From positions 2,914,001 through 2,978,000 of the forward strand of contig JAMQCR010000001.1 of the NCBI GenBank assembly GCA_023702235.1: a stretch of 64,000 bases of DNA, read 5' to 3'. Source of the stretch: Neobacillus pocheonensis (GTDB lineage Bacteria; Bacillota; Bacilli; Bacillales; Cytobacillaceae). Shown here piece by piece: positions 39,361 to 51,034 of the stretch. Position 1 is the stretch's first letter; every line of letters starts with the position of its first letter. The position numbers were made by a program, and so were the translations under genes. Below the pieces are notes generated by a model. It did no database searches, had not been told where the DNA came from, and saw nothing but the letters and a program-made list of their open reading frames with translations.

Positions 39361-39795
39361 ATGGCTAATAACGCCTTTATTAAGCTTGTGCCTTCATCTG
39401 CGAAACAGAATGTATCGATCGAAGATGTAAAAGAACTCTTTCATTATTATAAAGACATAACTGGAAAAACTGGTGATCAATTGGATTGGCAATTTGAAAA
39501 TTCTGCCTTCCCATATGAAATAAAAGAAGAAGATGAAGGTAAGGGAAAGTGGTTTTATTTACACTCTAGCCATGATCGGTATTATGCTATTTTAATAGGT
39601 GTAGATAAAGAAACTGTCCAGGATGAGTTTGGTCAAGAAAGAGAACAAACTTATATTCAGATTACTTTGCCTGAACAGTCCACATTTGGTGATAAAGGGA
39701 AAGCAAATGAATTCTGTAAATTTCTTGCAAAAAAATTACAAGGAGAGCTTCACCTTTTTAATGAAAGAATCATGTACTTTTATCCAAGAAAATAA
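39361..39795 (+). CDS. DUF1885 family protein
   Basis: 144 residues, beginning ANNAFIKLVPSSAKQNVSIED, of the DUF1885 family seen in Bacillus. Alpha/beta, soluble. Three ATG codons are consecutive (39355-39363); the third is best spaced from GGGGGG. Function unknown. Confidence 0.75.
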   Translation: MANNAFIKLVPSSAKQNVSIEDVKELFHYYKDITGKTGDQLDWQFENSAFPYEIKEEDEGKGKWFYLHSSHDRYYAILIGVDKETVQDEFGQEREQTYIQITLPEQSTFGDKGKANEFCKFLAKKLQGELHLFNERIMYFYPRK

Positions 39796-39799
39796 CATG

Positions 39800-39830
39800 C
39801 CCCTTTAAAGCTCCTTTAAGGGGCTTTTTT
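39800..39830 (+). terminator. Terminator
   Basis: CCCCTTTAAA/TTTAAGGGG followed by CTTTTTT. Confidence 0.75.
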
Positions 39831-40071
39831 ACGGAATAAAAAGTTCCAGCGTATAATGTATTGACGTGTAAATCACGAGGCTTAATGCAGTGACAAAAAG
39901 AGTTTTACGAGCAGATTTTGTTACCTTATTACCGATTAAAAAGGCTAAATAAAAAAACACAAAAAACATAATAACTTTGTATATTAGTTGGTCATGTTTT
40001 GAAAGCCATTCAATTAATGAGTATCCACTCCATATGATAAATTGCAGCATCATTACAATATAGACCCTCAT
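39829..40071 (-). CDS. Small membrane protein, unknown
   Basis: 80 residues with three membrane helices (FIIWSGYSLIEWL, IMFFVFFYLAFLIG, TLFVTALSLVIYTSIHY) joined by short basic loops. Start ATG 40071 behind GTGGTG. Not recognised. It follows the pdh operon after a terminator. Confidence 0.6.
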   Translation of the reverse strand: MRVYIVMMLQFIIWSGYSLIEWLSKHDQLIYKVIMFFVFFYLAFLIGNKVTKSARKTLFVTALSLVIYTSIHYTLELFIP

Positions 40072-40265
40072 ATTTATCACCACTCAAAAGCAATAATTTT
40101 CATTTTTAGTTATGATGACATTTATTGTTAAGTATATGTTTCAGTGTGGAGAGTTATTTTCTTTTTTGAAATTATTAGTTGACAAACCAATATTCCTCTC
40201 CATATTTGCTGTTTATTCCAAGTTTCCCTTTTCTTCTGTTATAAATAATTCTCCAAAAGATATAA

Positions 40266-40302
40266 AAAGTCCTCTCCGTTAATCCGGAAAGGACCTTTTT
40301 TG
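40266..40302 (-). terminator. pdh operon terminator
   Basis: GGTCCTTTCCGG/CGGAGAGGACT imperfect stem, loop ATTAA, followed on the minus strand by TTTTATATCTTTT. Confidence 0.75.
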
Positions 40303-40304
40303 TA

Positions 40305-41720
40305 TTATTTTATGATATGGATTGGGCTTCCTAGTGCAACTTCTGCCGCTTCCATCGTAATTTCTCCAAGTGTTGGATGTGCGTGAATCGTCATGGCAAG
40401 ATCTTCTGCTGTCATGCCAGCTTCAATCGCAAGGCCAAGTTCTGCAACCATATCGGAAGCGCTAGCTCCGGCAATCTGTGCTCCAATCACAAGGCCATCT
40501 TCCTTACGTGTAATTAATTTTAAGAAGCCATCACCGCTATCAAGTGATAAAGCACGACCGTTTGCAGCAAATGGGAATTTGGCCGCAATTACTTCAATGC
40601 CTTCTTCTTTAGCCTGTGCTTCTGTATATCCAACAGAAGCTAATTCAGGGTCAGAGAAGACAACTGCAGGAATTCCTAAGTAATCTATTTCAGAAGAGTG
40701 TCCAGCAATCGCCTCAGCAGCAATTTTCGCTTCATATGATGCCTTATGTGCTAATTAAAGGCCTTGAACAACATCTCCAATGGCGTAAATATTGCTAATA
40801 TTTGTACGACATTGTTTATCGATTTCAATAAGACCTCGGTCACTTAATTTCACACCAACTTGTTCTAATCCCATTTCATCAGTATTAGGTCGGCGTCCAA
40901 CCATGACAAATACGTAATCAGCTTCGAGTTTCTTCTCTTCGCCTTTTGTTTCGAATGTTACAACCACACCGTTTTCAGTTTCTTCTACACCCTTAGCAAA
41001 TGCTTTTGTATAGAATTCTGCACCTTTTTTCTTCATAGTGCGCTTAACTAGTGCAGCCATTTGTTTATCAAATACACCAAGACCTAATATTTCATCCGCA
41101 CCCTCTAAGACAGTTACTTGGCTGCCAAAGTTTGCATAGGCACCGCCAAGCTCAATCCCGATTACACCGCCGCCGATAACAACGATTTTTTCAGGAATCT
41201 CTTTTAAATTAAGTGCACCGGTTGAATTAAGAACACGTTTTGAATACTTAAAGGCAGGAAGCTCAATCGGACGAGATCCAGTTGCAATAATTGCATTTTT
41301 AAAGGTATACGTTTGAGCTGAATTTTCATCCATTACCCGAAGTGTATTAGCATCCACAAAATATGCTTCACCACGAACAATAGTTGCTTTATTTCCTTTT
41401 AATAAGCCTTCTACTCCACCAGTTAACTTATTCACGATTCCAGCTTTAAATTCTTGAACCTTCGAAAAGTCAACTTTTACATTTTCGGCTGTAATACCAA
41501 ATGCATCAGAATGCGTCGCTGTTTCATACCGGTGACCAGCTGCAATTAATGCTTTAGAAGGAATACATCCTACATTTAAACAAACGCCGCCTACATATTC
41601 CTTCTCAACGATTGTTACTTTTTGTCCAAGCTGTGCAGCGCGAATGGCTGCAACATATCCTCCAGGTCCTGCACCGATGACTATAGTATCTGTTTCAATT
41701 GGGAAATCTCCAACTACCAT
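40305..41720 (-). pseudogene. pdhD: Dihydrolipoamide dehydrogenase (E3), in-frame stop codon
   Basis: E3 of pyruvate dehydrogenase: reoxidises dihydrolipoamide with FAD and NAD. FAD motif [19 protein letters not shown], redox cysteines in [15 protein letters not shown], and the C-terminal His-Glu pair in HAHPTLGE. The reading frame is continuous at 471 codons except for TAA at 40755-40757, between VVQGL and LAHKASYEA, where Pro, Ala or Ser is usual. The stop is two bases from a GGCC. PDH is central to metabolism, so a miscalled base is more likely than loss. Confidence 0.92.
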
Positions 41721-41723
41721 TTT

Positions 41724-43070
41724 TTACGCCTCCATTAGCAATAGTTCTGGATCGTTCAATAATCGCTTAATATGGTTTAATGCATTCTGGGCTGTCGCAC
41801 CGTCAATCATACGGTGGTCAAAGCTTAAAGAAAGTGCTAACACAGGGGCAGCAACAATTTCACCGTTTCTTACGATTGCTTTTTCGGCAATTCTGCCCAC
41901 GCCCAAGATTGCAACTTCAGGGTGGTTAATAACAGGGGTAAACCATTGACCGCCAGCTGAACCGATGTTTGAAATCGTACATGATGCACCTTTCATTTCG
42001 TTCGGAGCAAGTTTTCCGTCACGTGCTTTTCCTGCTAATTCATTAATTTCATTAGAAATTGTGAAGACTGACTTACGGTCTGCATCTTTTACAACAGGTA
42101 CTAATAAGCCTTTTTCCGTATCAGCCGCAATTCCGATATTATAGTAATGCTTATGAATAATTTCACTTGTTGCATCATCTAGTGATGTATTTAGTGCTGG
42201 GAACTCCCGCAATGCGCTTGTTAATGCTTTTACGATGTATGGTAAGAAAGTAAGCTTGATGCCTTTTTGTGCCGCTACTTCTTTGAATTTCTTACGATGT
42301 GATACAAGTTTAGTCACATCTATTTCATCCATTAATGTAACATGTGGTGCAGTGTGCTTAGAATTAACCATTGCTTTCGCTATCGCCTTGCGGATACCAC
42401 TCATTTTCTCACGTGTTTCTGGATATTCTCCTTGTGGAATTGGAGTAGCTGCATTTTGTGTTTCGGCTTTTGTTTCTTCAGTTGCAGGTGCAATAGCTGC
42501 TGCAGGTACTATTGCTGGTCCGCCGCTTACAAATGTATCGATATCACTCTTGATTATGCGACCATTTTTACCGGTTCCAGCAACAAGGGAAATTTCAACA
42601 CCCTTTTCGCGCGCATATTTACGGACAGACGGCATTGCAATGATGCGACGGTTAGGATCTACTTCCACCTGGGATGTCGGTGCACTAACTCCAACAGCTG
42701 CTGGAGCAGGTTGTGCTGTCGCTTCCTGTTTAGCTTCTGGTGCTGGAACAGCTGATTTTTCTTCTTGTTTCGGCTCTTCATCACCATGATCACCTTTAAA
42801 TTGCAGGTTCTCATATCCTGGTGCATCAAACGTAACAAGGACTTGACCGACAGTTGCAACAGTACCTTCTCCCACTAAAACATCAAGAACCGTGCCTTCA
42901 ACAGGAGAAGGGATTTCCACCACTGCTTTATCATTTTGAATTTCGCATAGTACGTCATCTTCTTGTACTTTATCGCCTGGCTTAATGAACCATTTGACGA
43001 TTTCACCTTCGTGAATACCTTCACCGATATCAGGCATTTTAAATTGGAATGATGTGGCAGTTGCGCTCAC
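41724..43070 (-). CDS. pdhC: Dihydrolipoamide acetyltransferase (PDH E2)
   Basis: 448 residues. One lipoyl domain (lipoyl Lys in [15 protein letters not shown], about residue 42), an Ala/Pro/Glu-rich linker, an E1/E3-binding domain ([16 protein letters not shown]...GRIIKSD), and the catalytic domain ending with [13 protein letters not shown] (HxxxDG). Forms the PDH core. Start GTG 43070, 9 nt after AGGAGG; an ATG adjoining that site is too close. Confidence 0.95.
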   Translation of the reverse strand: MSATATSFQFKMPDIGEGIHEGEIVKWFIKPGDKVQEDDVLCEIQNDKAVVEIPSPVEGTVLDVLVGEGTVATVGQVLVTFDAPGYENLQFKGDHGDEEPKQEEKSAVPAPEAKQEATAQPAPAAVGVSAPTSQVEVDPNRRIIAMPSVRKYAREKGVEISLVAGTGKNGRIIKSDIDTFVSGGPAIVPAAAIAPATEETKAETQNAATPIPQGEYPETREKMSGIRKAIAKAMVNSKHTAPHVTLMDEIDVTKLVSHRKKFKEVAAQKGIKLTFLPYIVKALTSALREFPALNTSLDDATSEIIHKHYYNIGIAADTEKGLLVPVVKDADRKSVFTISNEINELAGKARDGKLAPNEMKGASCTISNIGSAGGQWFTPVINHPEVAILGVGRIAEKAIVRNGEIVAAPVLALSLSFDHRMIDGATAQNALNHIKRLLNDPELLLMEA

Positions 43071-43111
43071 TAGATTCATCCTCCTATAGTATAAATTTCT
43101 GGTGTTTCTTA

Positions 43112-44088
43112 TTAAAATGTTAAAACTTTTTTAGCTGTTTCAATTACATCTTTATAGTTTGGAAGCCATGAAGCTTCTGCTTGAGAGAATGGATAAATGG
43201 TATCCGCAGCTGTTACACGTAACACTGGTGCTTCAAGGCTTAAAATGGCGCGATCATTGATTTCTGCAACAACTGTAGCCGCAACTCCAGCTTGTTTTTG
43301 CGCTTCTTGAACAACCATTGCACGGCCGTTTTCTCGACTGAAGCAATAATGGTTTCAATATCAAGTGGGCTAATCGTACGTAAATCGACAACTTCTACTG
43401 AATAGCCTTCTTTTTCAAGTTCTTCAGCAGCCTTTAATGATTCATGAACCATTGCTCCGTAGGTGATAATTGATAAATCAGTTCCTTCACGTTTTACGTC
43501 TGCTTTACCAAGTGGGATCGTGTACTCACCTTCAGGAACTTCTTGGCGAAAAGCACGGTATAGTTTTAAATGCTCTAGGAATACAACTGGGTCATTATCA
43601 CGAATGGATGAGATCAATAATCCTTTTGCATCATAAGGTGTTGAAGGCACAACAACTTTCAATCCAGGAGTTTGGGCCATCAATCCTTCTAAGCTATCTG
43701 AGTGAAGCTCTGGAGTATGAACACCACCGCCAAATGGTGAACGTACAGTAATTGGCATGTTGTAGCGTCCACCTGAACGGTAGCGCATTCGGGACATTTG
43801 ACCTGCAATAGAATCCATTACTTCAAAAATAAATCCAAAGAATTGAATTTCAGGGATAGGGCGGAACCCTTGTAATGCTAAACCAATTGATAAACCACCG
43901 ATTCCTGATTCGGCTAGAGGAGTATCAAATACGCGATCTTCGCCGAATTCTTTTAGGAGACCTTCAGTTGCACGGAATACGCCGCCATTTACGCCAACAT
44001 CTTCCCCAAACAATAATGTTTTGGGATCATTTTGCAACTCGTTACGTAGTGCATCAGTAATTGCTTGAATCATTGTCATTTGAGCCAT
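43112..44088 (-). pseudogene. pdhB: Pyruvate dehydrogenase E1 beta, one frameshift
   Basis: The E1 beta subunit; repaired length 325 residues as in B. subtilis. Motifs [31 protein letters not shown] and YRSGG are intact. The frame is lost at ASVEKT: one G missing at 43323-43325 (inside CGGCCG). Adding it gives [18 protein letters not shown], then [16 protein letters not shown]. pdhA ends 3 bp upstream. Confidence 0.92.
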
Positions 44089-44091
44089 GAC

Positions 44092-45207
<1,116 letters not shown>

Positions 45208-45663
45208 CTAGGTCACCTCTTCCTTTCTTTTAAAACAAGAATGTTAATATAAATTCCACTTGTGTTAGATTACCCAAAAACCTAATAAAAGAATGCTGTA
45301 AATATCCACTCGAATTTTTATCAGTTTTCCAGAGGAATCTAAGTGATGAAATAAGACTTGCCAGCTCTTACTGTTAAATATATTGATAATTAGCTTTCCA
45401 CAGTTGAGCCATCATATAACGCAATATCTTTCTCCATCATACATTTTATTCTGTATCATTATTTTTTGAAACAAGATTGATACAATTAATACATCCATAA
45501 TGAGTGTACACCAACAAATTTCACTCGTCAATTGCCACGCAATATAATTTTTCATCATAAACACATTATTAATATTACGATTCCCCCATCACCCTGTATC
45601 ATTTGTTTTTACTATCTGTTATATAAGATTGAATAGATTTTCTCCTTGTTATAGGAAAGCAAA
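45208..45663 (-). other. pdhA upstream region
   Basis: 456 AT-rich bases with no believable gene. It must contain the pdhA promoter, but no clear -35/-10 pair stands out. A 79-codon plus-strand frame at 45629-45868 is antisense to ykyA and rejected. Confidence 0.5.
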
Positions 45664-45690
45664 AAAAATCGGCTTCGGGGGCCGATCTTT
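45664..45690 (-). terminator. ykyA terminator
   Basis: GATCGGCC...GCCGATTTTTTTT: ATCGGC/GCCGAT stem followed by eight T on the minus strand. Confidence 0.85.
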
Positions 45691-46354
45691 ATTGTATATT
45701 CACCTTAAGACCTGCTTTTTTATAAAACTCCAACTTCTTTTCATTGTATTGTTTGGTAAGATTATTAAAGTTTTCATTTGCCTCATAAACCTTTTGGTAT
45801 GCTTTATTCAATTTATTTACTTGTGTTTCCAGGTCTTGAATGGGAATATTTTTATTCTTAAACATTAAGTATAATTCATTATCGTATTTTAAAGCCTCGG
45901 AATAATCCTTGAATAACACGTCATGTGCCCTATATCTTTTGATCATTGTAGTATATAGTTCATTTGTCATTTTCTTAAGTGCGGGATCATCTATTGTATT
46001 TATAATTCCTGAAACTTGCTTGAATTCTTGTTCAGATTTTTTTAGGCTAGAAGTTTCTTTTTCCATATGGTTTTTTCTTTGATTTGCCATCAAAATTGCT
46101 TCATCCGAAAGCTTTACAAGCTGATCAAATTGTTTCATTTCGAGTCCAATCATTTGATCATAGATTTCTTTTTCTTTCTTTTCTAATGAAACAAGCGGTT
46201 CCTGCTGTTCTTCAAATCCTTTTTCAGCGGACACGACTTTTTCTAAAACATCATACATTTTTTCGACAGGAGTCTTTTGGTTCAAACAACCTGATAATAG
46301 GATGACCGTTGCAAAAACAGATAAGAAAAGACGACTTTTGCCAAAAAACGACAC
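45689..46354 (-). CDS. ykyA: YkyA family lipoprotein
   Basis: 221 residues. Signal peptide with lipobox LLSGC, then a long helical coiled-coil domain (the YkyA family). Surface lipoprotein of unknown function, encoded upstream of pdhA as in B. subtilis. GTG start at 46354 behind AGGAGG. Confidence 0.88.
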   Translation of the reverse strand: MSFFGKSRLFLSVFATVILLSGCLNQKTPVEKMYDVLEKVVSAEKGFEEQQEPLVSLEKKEKEIYDQMIGLEMKQFDQLVKLSDEAILMANQRKNHMEKETSSLKKSEQEFKQVSGIINTIDDPALKKMTNELYTTMIKRYRAHDVLFKDYSEALKYDNELYLMFKNKNIPIQDLETQVNKLNKAYQKVYEANENFNNLTKQYNEKKLEFYKKAGLKVNIQ

Positions 46355-46541
46355 TTTGCAACCTCCTTTCTTATTACAACTCCTACTATATCCATTCTTG
46401 GAAAAATTAACAATATCCGTTTACCAAACCCTCTTCAATTTGCATTGGTATTTCTTTCGTTAATCTGCTGTTAACTTTTCATGAATTGTTTGATAGACTA
46501 TTGTTAGCAATAATTTAGTTTAATACAGGAGTGAATGGATC

Positions 46542-47088
46542 ATGTTAACGATGGAGGATATCATTCGAGATGGCCATCCAACACTAAGAGAAGTGGCAGC
46601 TGAAGTACCTATGCCACCATCTGATGAAGATAAACAAATACTTTTAAGCCTAATAGAATACGTAAAAAATAGTCAAAATCCCGAAATGGTCGCTCAATAT
46701 GGCTTACGTCCAGGAATCGGTTTAGCTGCCCCACAAATTAATGTTTCAAAAAGGATGATTGCAGTTCATGTTAATGACGACAAAGGAAACCTTTATAGTT
46801 ATGCATTATTCAATCCGAAAATTGTAAGCCACTCGATTGAAAAAGCATATTTGCTTTCAGGAGAAGGATGTCTTTCAGTAGATGAATCTATTCCAGGGTT
46901 TGTCCCAAGATATGCTCGCATTACCTTAAAGGGTAGGGATATTAATGGAGAAGAAGTAAAGATCCGATTAAAAAGGCCTAACTGCGATTTGCTTTCAACA
47001 CGAAATTGACCATTTAAATGGAATCATGTTTTATGATTACATAAATAAAGAGGACCCTTATAAACCGATTGAAGGGGCATTGGAATAG
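46542..47088 (+). pseudogene. defB: Peptide deformylase, one frameshift
   Basis: Removes the formyl group from nascent N-terminal fMet. Motif 1 GIGLAAPQ, motif 2 EGCLSVDE and motif 3 QHEIDHLNG are all encoded, but motif 3 is in another frame. At 46970-46974 the A-run has one base too many, right before GGCC; with four A the frame reads [18 protein letters not shown] and ends at 47088 (181 residues). Start ATG behind AGGAG. Confidence 0.9.
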
Positions 47089-47098
47089 AAAGATAATC

Positions 47099-47130
47099 AA
47101 CACCGGCTAAAGGGCAGGTGTTTTTAATTT
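47099..47130 (+). terminator. Possible terminator after defB
   Basis: AACACC/GGTGTT arms with partial inner GC pairing, followed by TTTTAATTTTTTT. Confidence 0.45.
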
Positions 47131-47139
47131 TTTTTCTAA

Positions 47140-48036
47140 CTATATGGCGGAATTTATTTTTGATTCTCGCTTTGATTTTAGTGAGGAACTATATACGCCT
47201 GCAAAAATCACCAGTAATCCTATTAACATATATAAATGAAATTCCTCATGTAACAATAGTGCACCCCAAATAATAGCTGATACCGGTACAAGATAAGTGA
47301 CAAGCGAGGCAAATTCTGGACCCCCTTTTTTTACAAGATAATAATATAGAAGGTAGGCAATGCCTGAACCAAATGCGCCTAGTCCTATGAAAGGCACAAG
47401 TAGATTTATATTTAGAAAAGCTGAAATTGACTGAGGTGTTAGGACCATCATCATAATAAAACTAATAACAGTGGATATAGCTAATGTAAAAAACGATGTT
47501 TCAATTACAGAAAGCTTCAAAAGATACTTCTTTGTCAGTTGAGCACCTAATCCGTAACAAAAGGTTGCACCTGTCATTAGTAAAATACCGATTGTATTGC
47601 CTGTGTAGAGGTCTCCTAGTTTAAAATCTGATAAAATAAATATTCCGATAAAACCGATGAGAATCCCAATCCACTGGTTTTTTCTTAATGATAAGGAAAA
47701 GAATAAAAAACCAATGATTAATGTCCAAATTGGCGTGGTGGCATTTATGATTGATGCCATACTTGAAGAAAGTCTGGTTTCACTAGTGCAAATTAGCAGC
47801 CATGGAAGGGCATTATTTGTTAAAGCAACAAAAAATAAGCTGAGCCATGGGATTTTTTTTCGTTGGGAATTTTTCTTACTTAAAAATAAAATAACGAATA
47901 GCATGATTGTACCAAATAAACACCTACCGAAAACAACCGCACCAGGACCTATTGCAGACAAAAGAACTTTAATAAATAAAAAGGACGTTCCCCAAATAAG
48001 GCTTAGGACAATTAAAGCACTATATAGTTTCCCCAT
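47140..48036 (-). CDS. EamA/DMT family transporter
   Basis: 298 residues, ten membrane helices in two EamA repeats (SLIWGTSFLFIKVLL; GATFCYGLGAQLTKKYL). A drug/metabolite-type exporter; substrate unknown. ATG 48036 is preceded by AGAGGA at 10 nt. The frame stays open 47 codons further upstream to 48177, a polar stretch with no ribosome binding site; not included. Confidence 0.85.
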   Translation of the reverse strand: MGKLYSALIVLSLIWGTSFLFIKVLLSAIGPGAVVFGRCLFGTIMLFVILFLSKKNSQRKKIPWLSLFFVALTNNALPWLLICTSETRLSSSMASIINATTPIWTLIIGFLFFSLSLRKNQWIGILIGFIGIFILSDFKLGDLYTGNTIGILLMTGATFCYGLGAQLTKKYLLKLSVIETSFFTLAISTVISFIMMMVLTPQSISAFLNINLLVPFIGLGAFGSGIAYLLYYYLVKKGGPEFASLVTYLVPVSAIIWGALLLHEEFHLYMLIGLLVIFAGVYSSSLKSKRESKINSAI

Positions 48037-48225
48037 ATGTTGTAATTCCTCTTTCTCAATAAATTTCCTGTTAAAAACAGTAAACCTTCCTGAAATTTTT
48101 GTCAATTCTTCAACAGAATCATGAATTCCATGTTTAACCATGAAAGAATCAGCGTTTTCATCATATACTAATAGCAAAAAAATCTTTTATTTTTAAAAAA
48201 TCTACAATATTCTACCACAGCTTGC

Positions 48226-48253
48226 TTTACATTGGACAAGGTTCGTATAAAAT
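48226..48253 (+). promoter_or_regulatory. Promoter of the 23-codon gene
   Basis: TTTACA, 16-bp spacer, TAAAAT (or the overlapping TATAAA), 24 bp before the Shine-Dalgarno-preceded ATG at 48277. Confidence 0.5.
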
Positions 48254-48276
48254 AAGAAGTAAGGAGATGATCCACT

Positions 48277-48348
48277 ATGTTGAAGAAGCTAAGAAAGAAG
48301 CTCTTAAAACAGTGGAAAGATTTACTGCGAAAAAAAACTATTGCCTAA
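48277..48348 (+). CDS. Possible 23-residue basic peptide
   Basis: ATG 48277 to TAA 48348 encodes MLKKLRKKLLKQWKDLL followed by RKKTIA: a basic amphipathic helix. AAGGAG lies upstream, a plausible promoter precedes it and a terminator follows within 10 bp, so it forms a complete transcription unit of about 130 nt. No family is recognised. Composition recalls membrane-active or ribosome-binding peptides, but that is speculation. Confidence 0.5.
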   Translation: MLKKLRKKLLKQWKDLLRKKTIA

Positions 48349-48354
48349 ATTTTT

Positions 48355-48390
48355 GAGCCCTTCAAAATTAAGGAGGGCTCCTTCCTTATT
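48355..48390 (+). terminator. Terminator of the 23-codon gene
   Basis: GAGCCCTT/AAGGAGGGCTC stem (one bulge), loop CAAAATT, then CTTCCTTATT. Confidence 0.7.
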
Positions 48391-48536
48391 GTAAATTGAT
48401 AAACGCGATCCCTTTACATACTTTTCACTAAATAGCTAGTTTCTTTCTTTTTTGGTTTAGGAAGAAAACAAATGAAAAAGATGTAATTATTTTATATAAT
48501 GGAAAAAGTTATGATCGAATAAGGAGCGATATAGTA

Positions 48537-48746
48537 ATGATTTTTAAAGTATATTATCAAGAAAGCATTAACCAGGTTCCTGTTAGAGAGAAAACAAGAG
48601 TTCTCTATATTGAAGGTGAATCGGTAAGAGATGTACGTAAAAAGATAGCCGATCGCGGGTTTAACGTAGAGTTTGTTCAAGCAGTAAAAGGAGCATATTT
48701 AGAATATGAACAACAAAACGAAGACTATAAAGTATTGGAGATTTGA
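48537..48746 (+). CDS. rpoY: RNA polymerase epsilon subunit
   Basis: 69 residues of the RpoY (YkzG) family, a small auxiliary RNA polymerase subunit of Firmicutes (MIFKVYYQESINQVPVREKT). AAGGAG upstream. Ends 6 bp before rnjA, the universal pairing. Confidence 0.93.
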   Translation: MIFKVYYQESINQVPVREKTRVLYIEGESVRDVRKKIADRGFNVEFVQAVKGAYLEYEQQNEDYKVLEI

Positions 48747-48752
48747 TAATTT

Positions 48753-50420
48753 ATGAAATTTGTAAAAAATGATCAAACCGCAGTTTTTGCTTTAGGTGGT
48801 TTGGGGGAAATTGGTAAAAACACATATGCAGTGCAATTTCAGGATGAAATAATATTAATTGATGCTGGAATTAAGTTTCCAGAGGATGAGCTTTTAGGCA
48901 TTGATTATGTTATACCTGATTACACCTATTTAGTTAAAAATGAGGAAAAAATAAAAGGTTTATTTGTAACACATGGACATGAGGACCACATTGGTGGAAT
49001 TCCATATTTATTAAAACAAATTAATATTCCTATCTATGGTGGAAAACTTGCACTAGGATTAATCAAAAACAAGTTGGAAGAACATGGTTTATTAAGAAGT
49101 GCGAAATTGATTGAGATTAAAGAAGACGATGTCATTAAATTCCGCAAAACATCCGTTACTTTTTTCCGAACCACACACAGTATTCCTGATTCCTACGGAA
49201 TAGTGGTAAAAACCCCTCCTGGTCAAGTAGTCCATACAGGCGATTTCAAATTTGATTTTACCCCTGTTGGCGAACCAGCTAATTTAACCAAAATGGCCGA
49301 AATTGGAAAAGAGGGCGTTTTGTGTTTACTCTCTGATAGTACTAATAGTGAAATACCTGACTTTACCATGTCAGAAAGACGTGTTGGTGAAAGTATTGAT
49401 GATATTTTCCGTAAGGTTGATGGTCGAATCATTTTTGCTACCTTTGCATCTAATATCCATAGGCTCCAACAAGTAGTTGAGGCTGCCGTGATAAATGGAA
49501 GAAAAGTAGCTGTTTTTGGTCGGAGCATGGAAGCAGCCATTAATATCGGCCTAGAATTAGGTTATATTAACGCACCAAAAGAAACGTTTATCGAAGCAAA
49601 TCAAATTAATCGCTTACCTGCAGATAAGGTCACGATTCTTTGTACAGGAAGCCAAGGCGAGCCGATGGCAGCCCTTTCAAGAATTGCCAATGGTACGCAC
49701 AGGCAAATTCAAATTATCCCCGGGGATACCGTTGTATTCTCATCATCACCTATTCCAGGTAACACGATTAGTGTGAGCAGAACCATCAATATGCTTTTTA
49801 GAGCAGGTGCAGAAGTTATTCATGGGAAGTTAAGTAATATTCATACTTCCGGACATGGCGGACAACAAGAACAAAAACTTATGCTTCGCTTGATTAAGCC
49901 AAAGTTTTTTATGCCCATTCATGGTGAATACCGGATGCAAAGAATGCACGCAAAATTAGCAGTTGATTGTGGTGTCGAAGAAGATAATTGTTTTATTATG
50001 GATAATGGAGAAGTTCTAGCCCTTTCCGTTGATTCCGCTCAAGTAGCAGGAAAAATACCTTCAGGGTCTGTCTATATTGACGGCAGCGGAATAGGAGATA
50101 TCGGCAATATTGTCTTACGTGACCGTAGAATTCTTTCAGAAGAAGGTCTAGTAGTTGTGGTCGTCAGTATAAACATGAAAGAATTTAAAATCGCTTCAGG
50201 TCCAGACCTAATTTCTCGAGGATTCGTTTATATGAGAGAATCTGGCGATTTAATCAATGACGCACAAAACTTAATTACAAAGCATTTAAATAAAGTTATG
50301 GAGCGGAAGACAAGCCAATGGTCAGAAATAAAAAATGAAATTACTGATACATTAGCACCTTTCCTCTATGAGAAAACAAAGCGTCGACCAATGATACTAC
50401 CTATTATTATGGAAGTGTAA
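48753..50420 (+). CDS. rnjA: Ribonuclease J1
   Basis: 555 residues, exactly the B. subtilis length. A metallo-beta-lactamase/beta-CASP 5'-3' exoribonuclease and endonuclease. Metal site [15 protein letters not shown], Asp in HTGDFKFD, beta-CASP motifs ([15 protein letters not shown]) and [17 protein letters not shown]. Cotranscribed with rpoY. Confidence 0.97.
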   Translation: MKFVKNDQTAVFALGGLGEIGKNTYAVQFQDEIILIDAGIKFPEDELLGIDYVIPDYTYLVKNEEKIKGLFVTHGHEDHIGGIPYLLKQINIPIYGGKLALGLIKNKLEEHGLLRSAKLIEIKEDDVIKFRKTSVTFFRTTHSIPDSYGIVVKTPPGQVVHTGDFKFDFTPVGEPANLTKMAEIGKEGVLCLLSDSTNSEIPDFTMSERRVGESIDDIFRKVDGRIIFATFASNIHRLQQVVEAAVINGRKVAVFGRSMEAAINIGLELGYINAPKETFIEANQINRLPADKVTILCTGSQGEPMAALSRIANGTHRQIQIIPGDTVVFSSSPIPGNTISVSRTINMLFRAGAEVIHGKLSNIHTSGHGGQQEQKLMLRLIKPKFFMPIHGEYRMQRMHAKLAVDCGVEEDNCFIMDNGEVLALSVDSAQVAGKIPSGSVYIDGSGIGDIGNIVLRDRRILSEEGLVVVVVSINMKEFKIASGPDLISRGFVYMRESGDLINDAQNLITKHLNKVMERKTSQWSEIKNEITDTLAPFLYEKTKRRPMILPIIMEV

Positions 50421-50425
50421 TATAT

Positions 50426-50459
50426 AAAAAGAAGGGAAGCCTGGCTTCTCTTCTTTTTT
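50426..50459 (+). terminator. Terminator rnjA
   Basis: AAAAAGAAGGGAAGCC/GGCTTCTCTTCTTTTTT hairpin. Confidence 0.85.
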
Positions 50460-50508
50460 ATAAAAAAAACTGTCCGTTGTACACTCGAACAGTTTCTAAT
50501 ATGGTGAT

Positions 50509-50964
50509 CTATTCAGTTTTTTCTAGTTCATCCAATACACGGTTAACTCTTTTTTCAAGCATTTTCATCCCGCTTCCGCCAGCTTGAAAATGACGAAGTT
50601 TTCCATCACGGTCAAAAACATAATAGGCTGGAACATATTGATTTTCGAAAACTTCCGTTAATTTATGCTCACTATCAACAAAGATTGGCTGGGTGATTCC
50701 ATGTTCGGCTGCAACTTGTTTGATTTCATCAATATTTAAATCATCTTCTGACCTTGGCATATGAATTGCAACCACATTTAATTTGTCCTTATAATTGTCG
50801 CGGAATTGATTGACCTGTGGCATTGCTTCTTTACATAAGTGACAGCTTATAGACCAGAAATGAATAAGTGTAGGTTTTTCACCAACTAATTCATCTCTTG
50901 TCACTTCACCGTTTAACCATTCTGTTGCACCCGTTAATTCCGGCATTGGTTCACGTAGTTTCAT
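50509..50964 (-). CDS. ykuV: Thiol-disulfide oxidoreductase YkuV
   Basis: 151 residues, thioredoxin fold, no signal peptide, so cytoplasmic. Active site WSISCHLCKEAMPQ (CHLC). cis-Pro in NQYVPAYYVFD. B. subtilis YkuV reduces disulfides and follows ykuU. Separated from ykuU by a hairpin. Confidence 0.9.
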   Translation of the reverse strand: MKLREPMPELTGATEWLNGEVTRDELVGEKPTLIHFWSISCHLCKEAMPQVNQFRDNYKDKLNVVAIHMPRSEDDLNIDEIKQVAAEHGITQPIFVDSEHKLTEVFENQYVPAYYVFDRDGKLRHFQAGGSGMKMLEKRVNRVLDELEKTE

Positions 50965-50978
50965 ATTTATCTCCCCTT

Positions 50979-51010
50979 AAAAAAGACCTAACACTTTTAT
51001 GGTTAGGTCT
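50979..51010 (-). terminator. ykuU terminator
   Basis: AGACCTAAC/GTTAGGTCT stem followed on the minus strand by TTTTTAAGG. Confidence 0.8.
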
Positions 51011-51034
51011 ATCTATAACTTGTTTTGTTAATTA

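Noticed and set aside
42235..42789. 184-codon plus-strand frame
   Set aside because: Exactly antisense to pdhC; Ala/Ser/Thr-rich shadow of the E2 linker.
46960..46985. Programmed frameshifting in defB or other interrupted genes
   Set aside because: Breaks differ in direction and context, lack conserved slippery sites with structures, and include plain nonsense codons; sequence errors explain them better.
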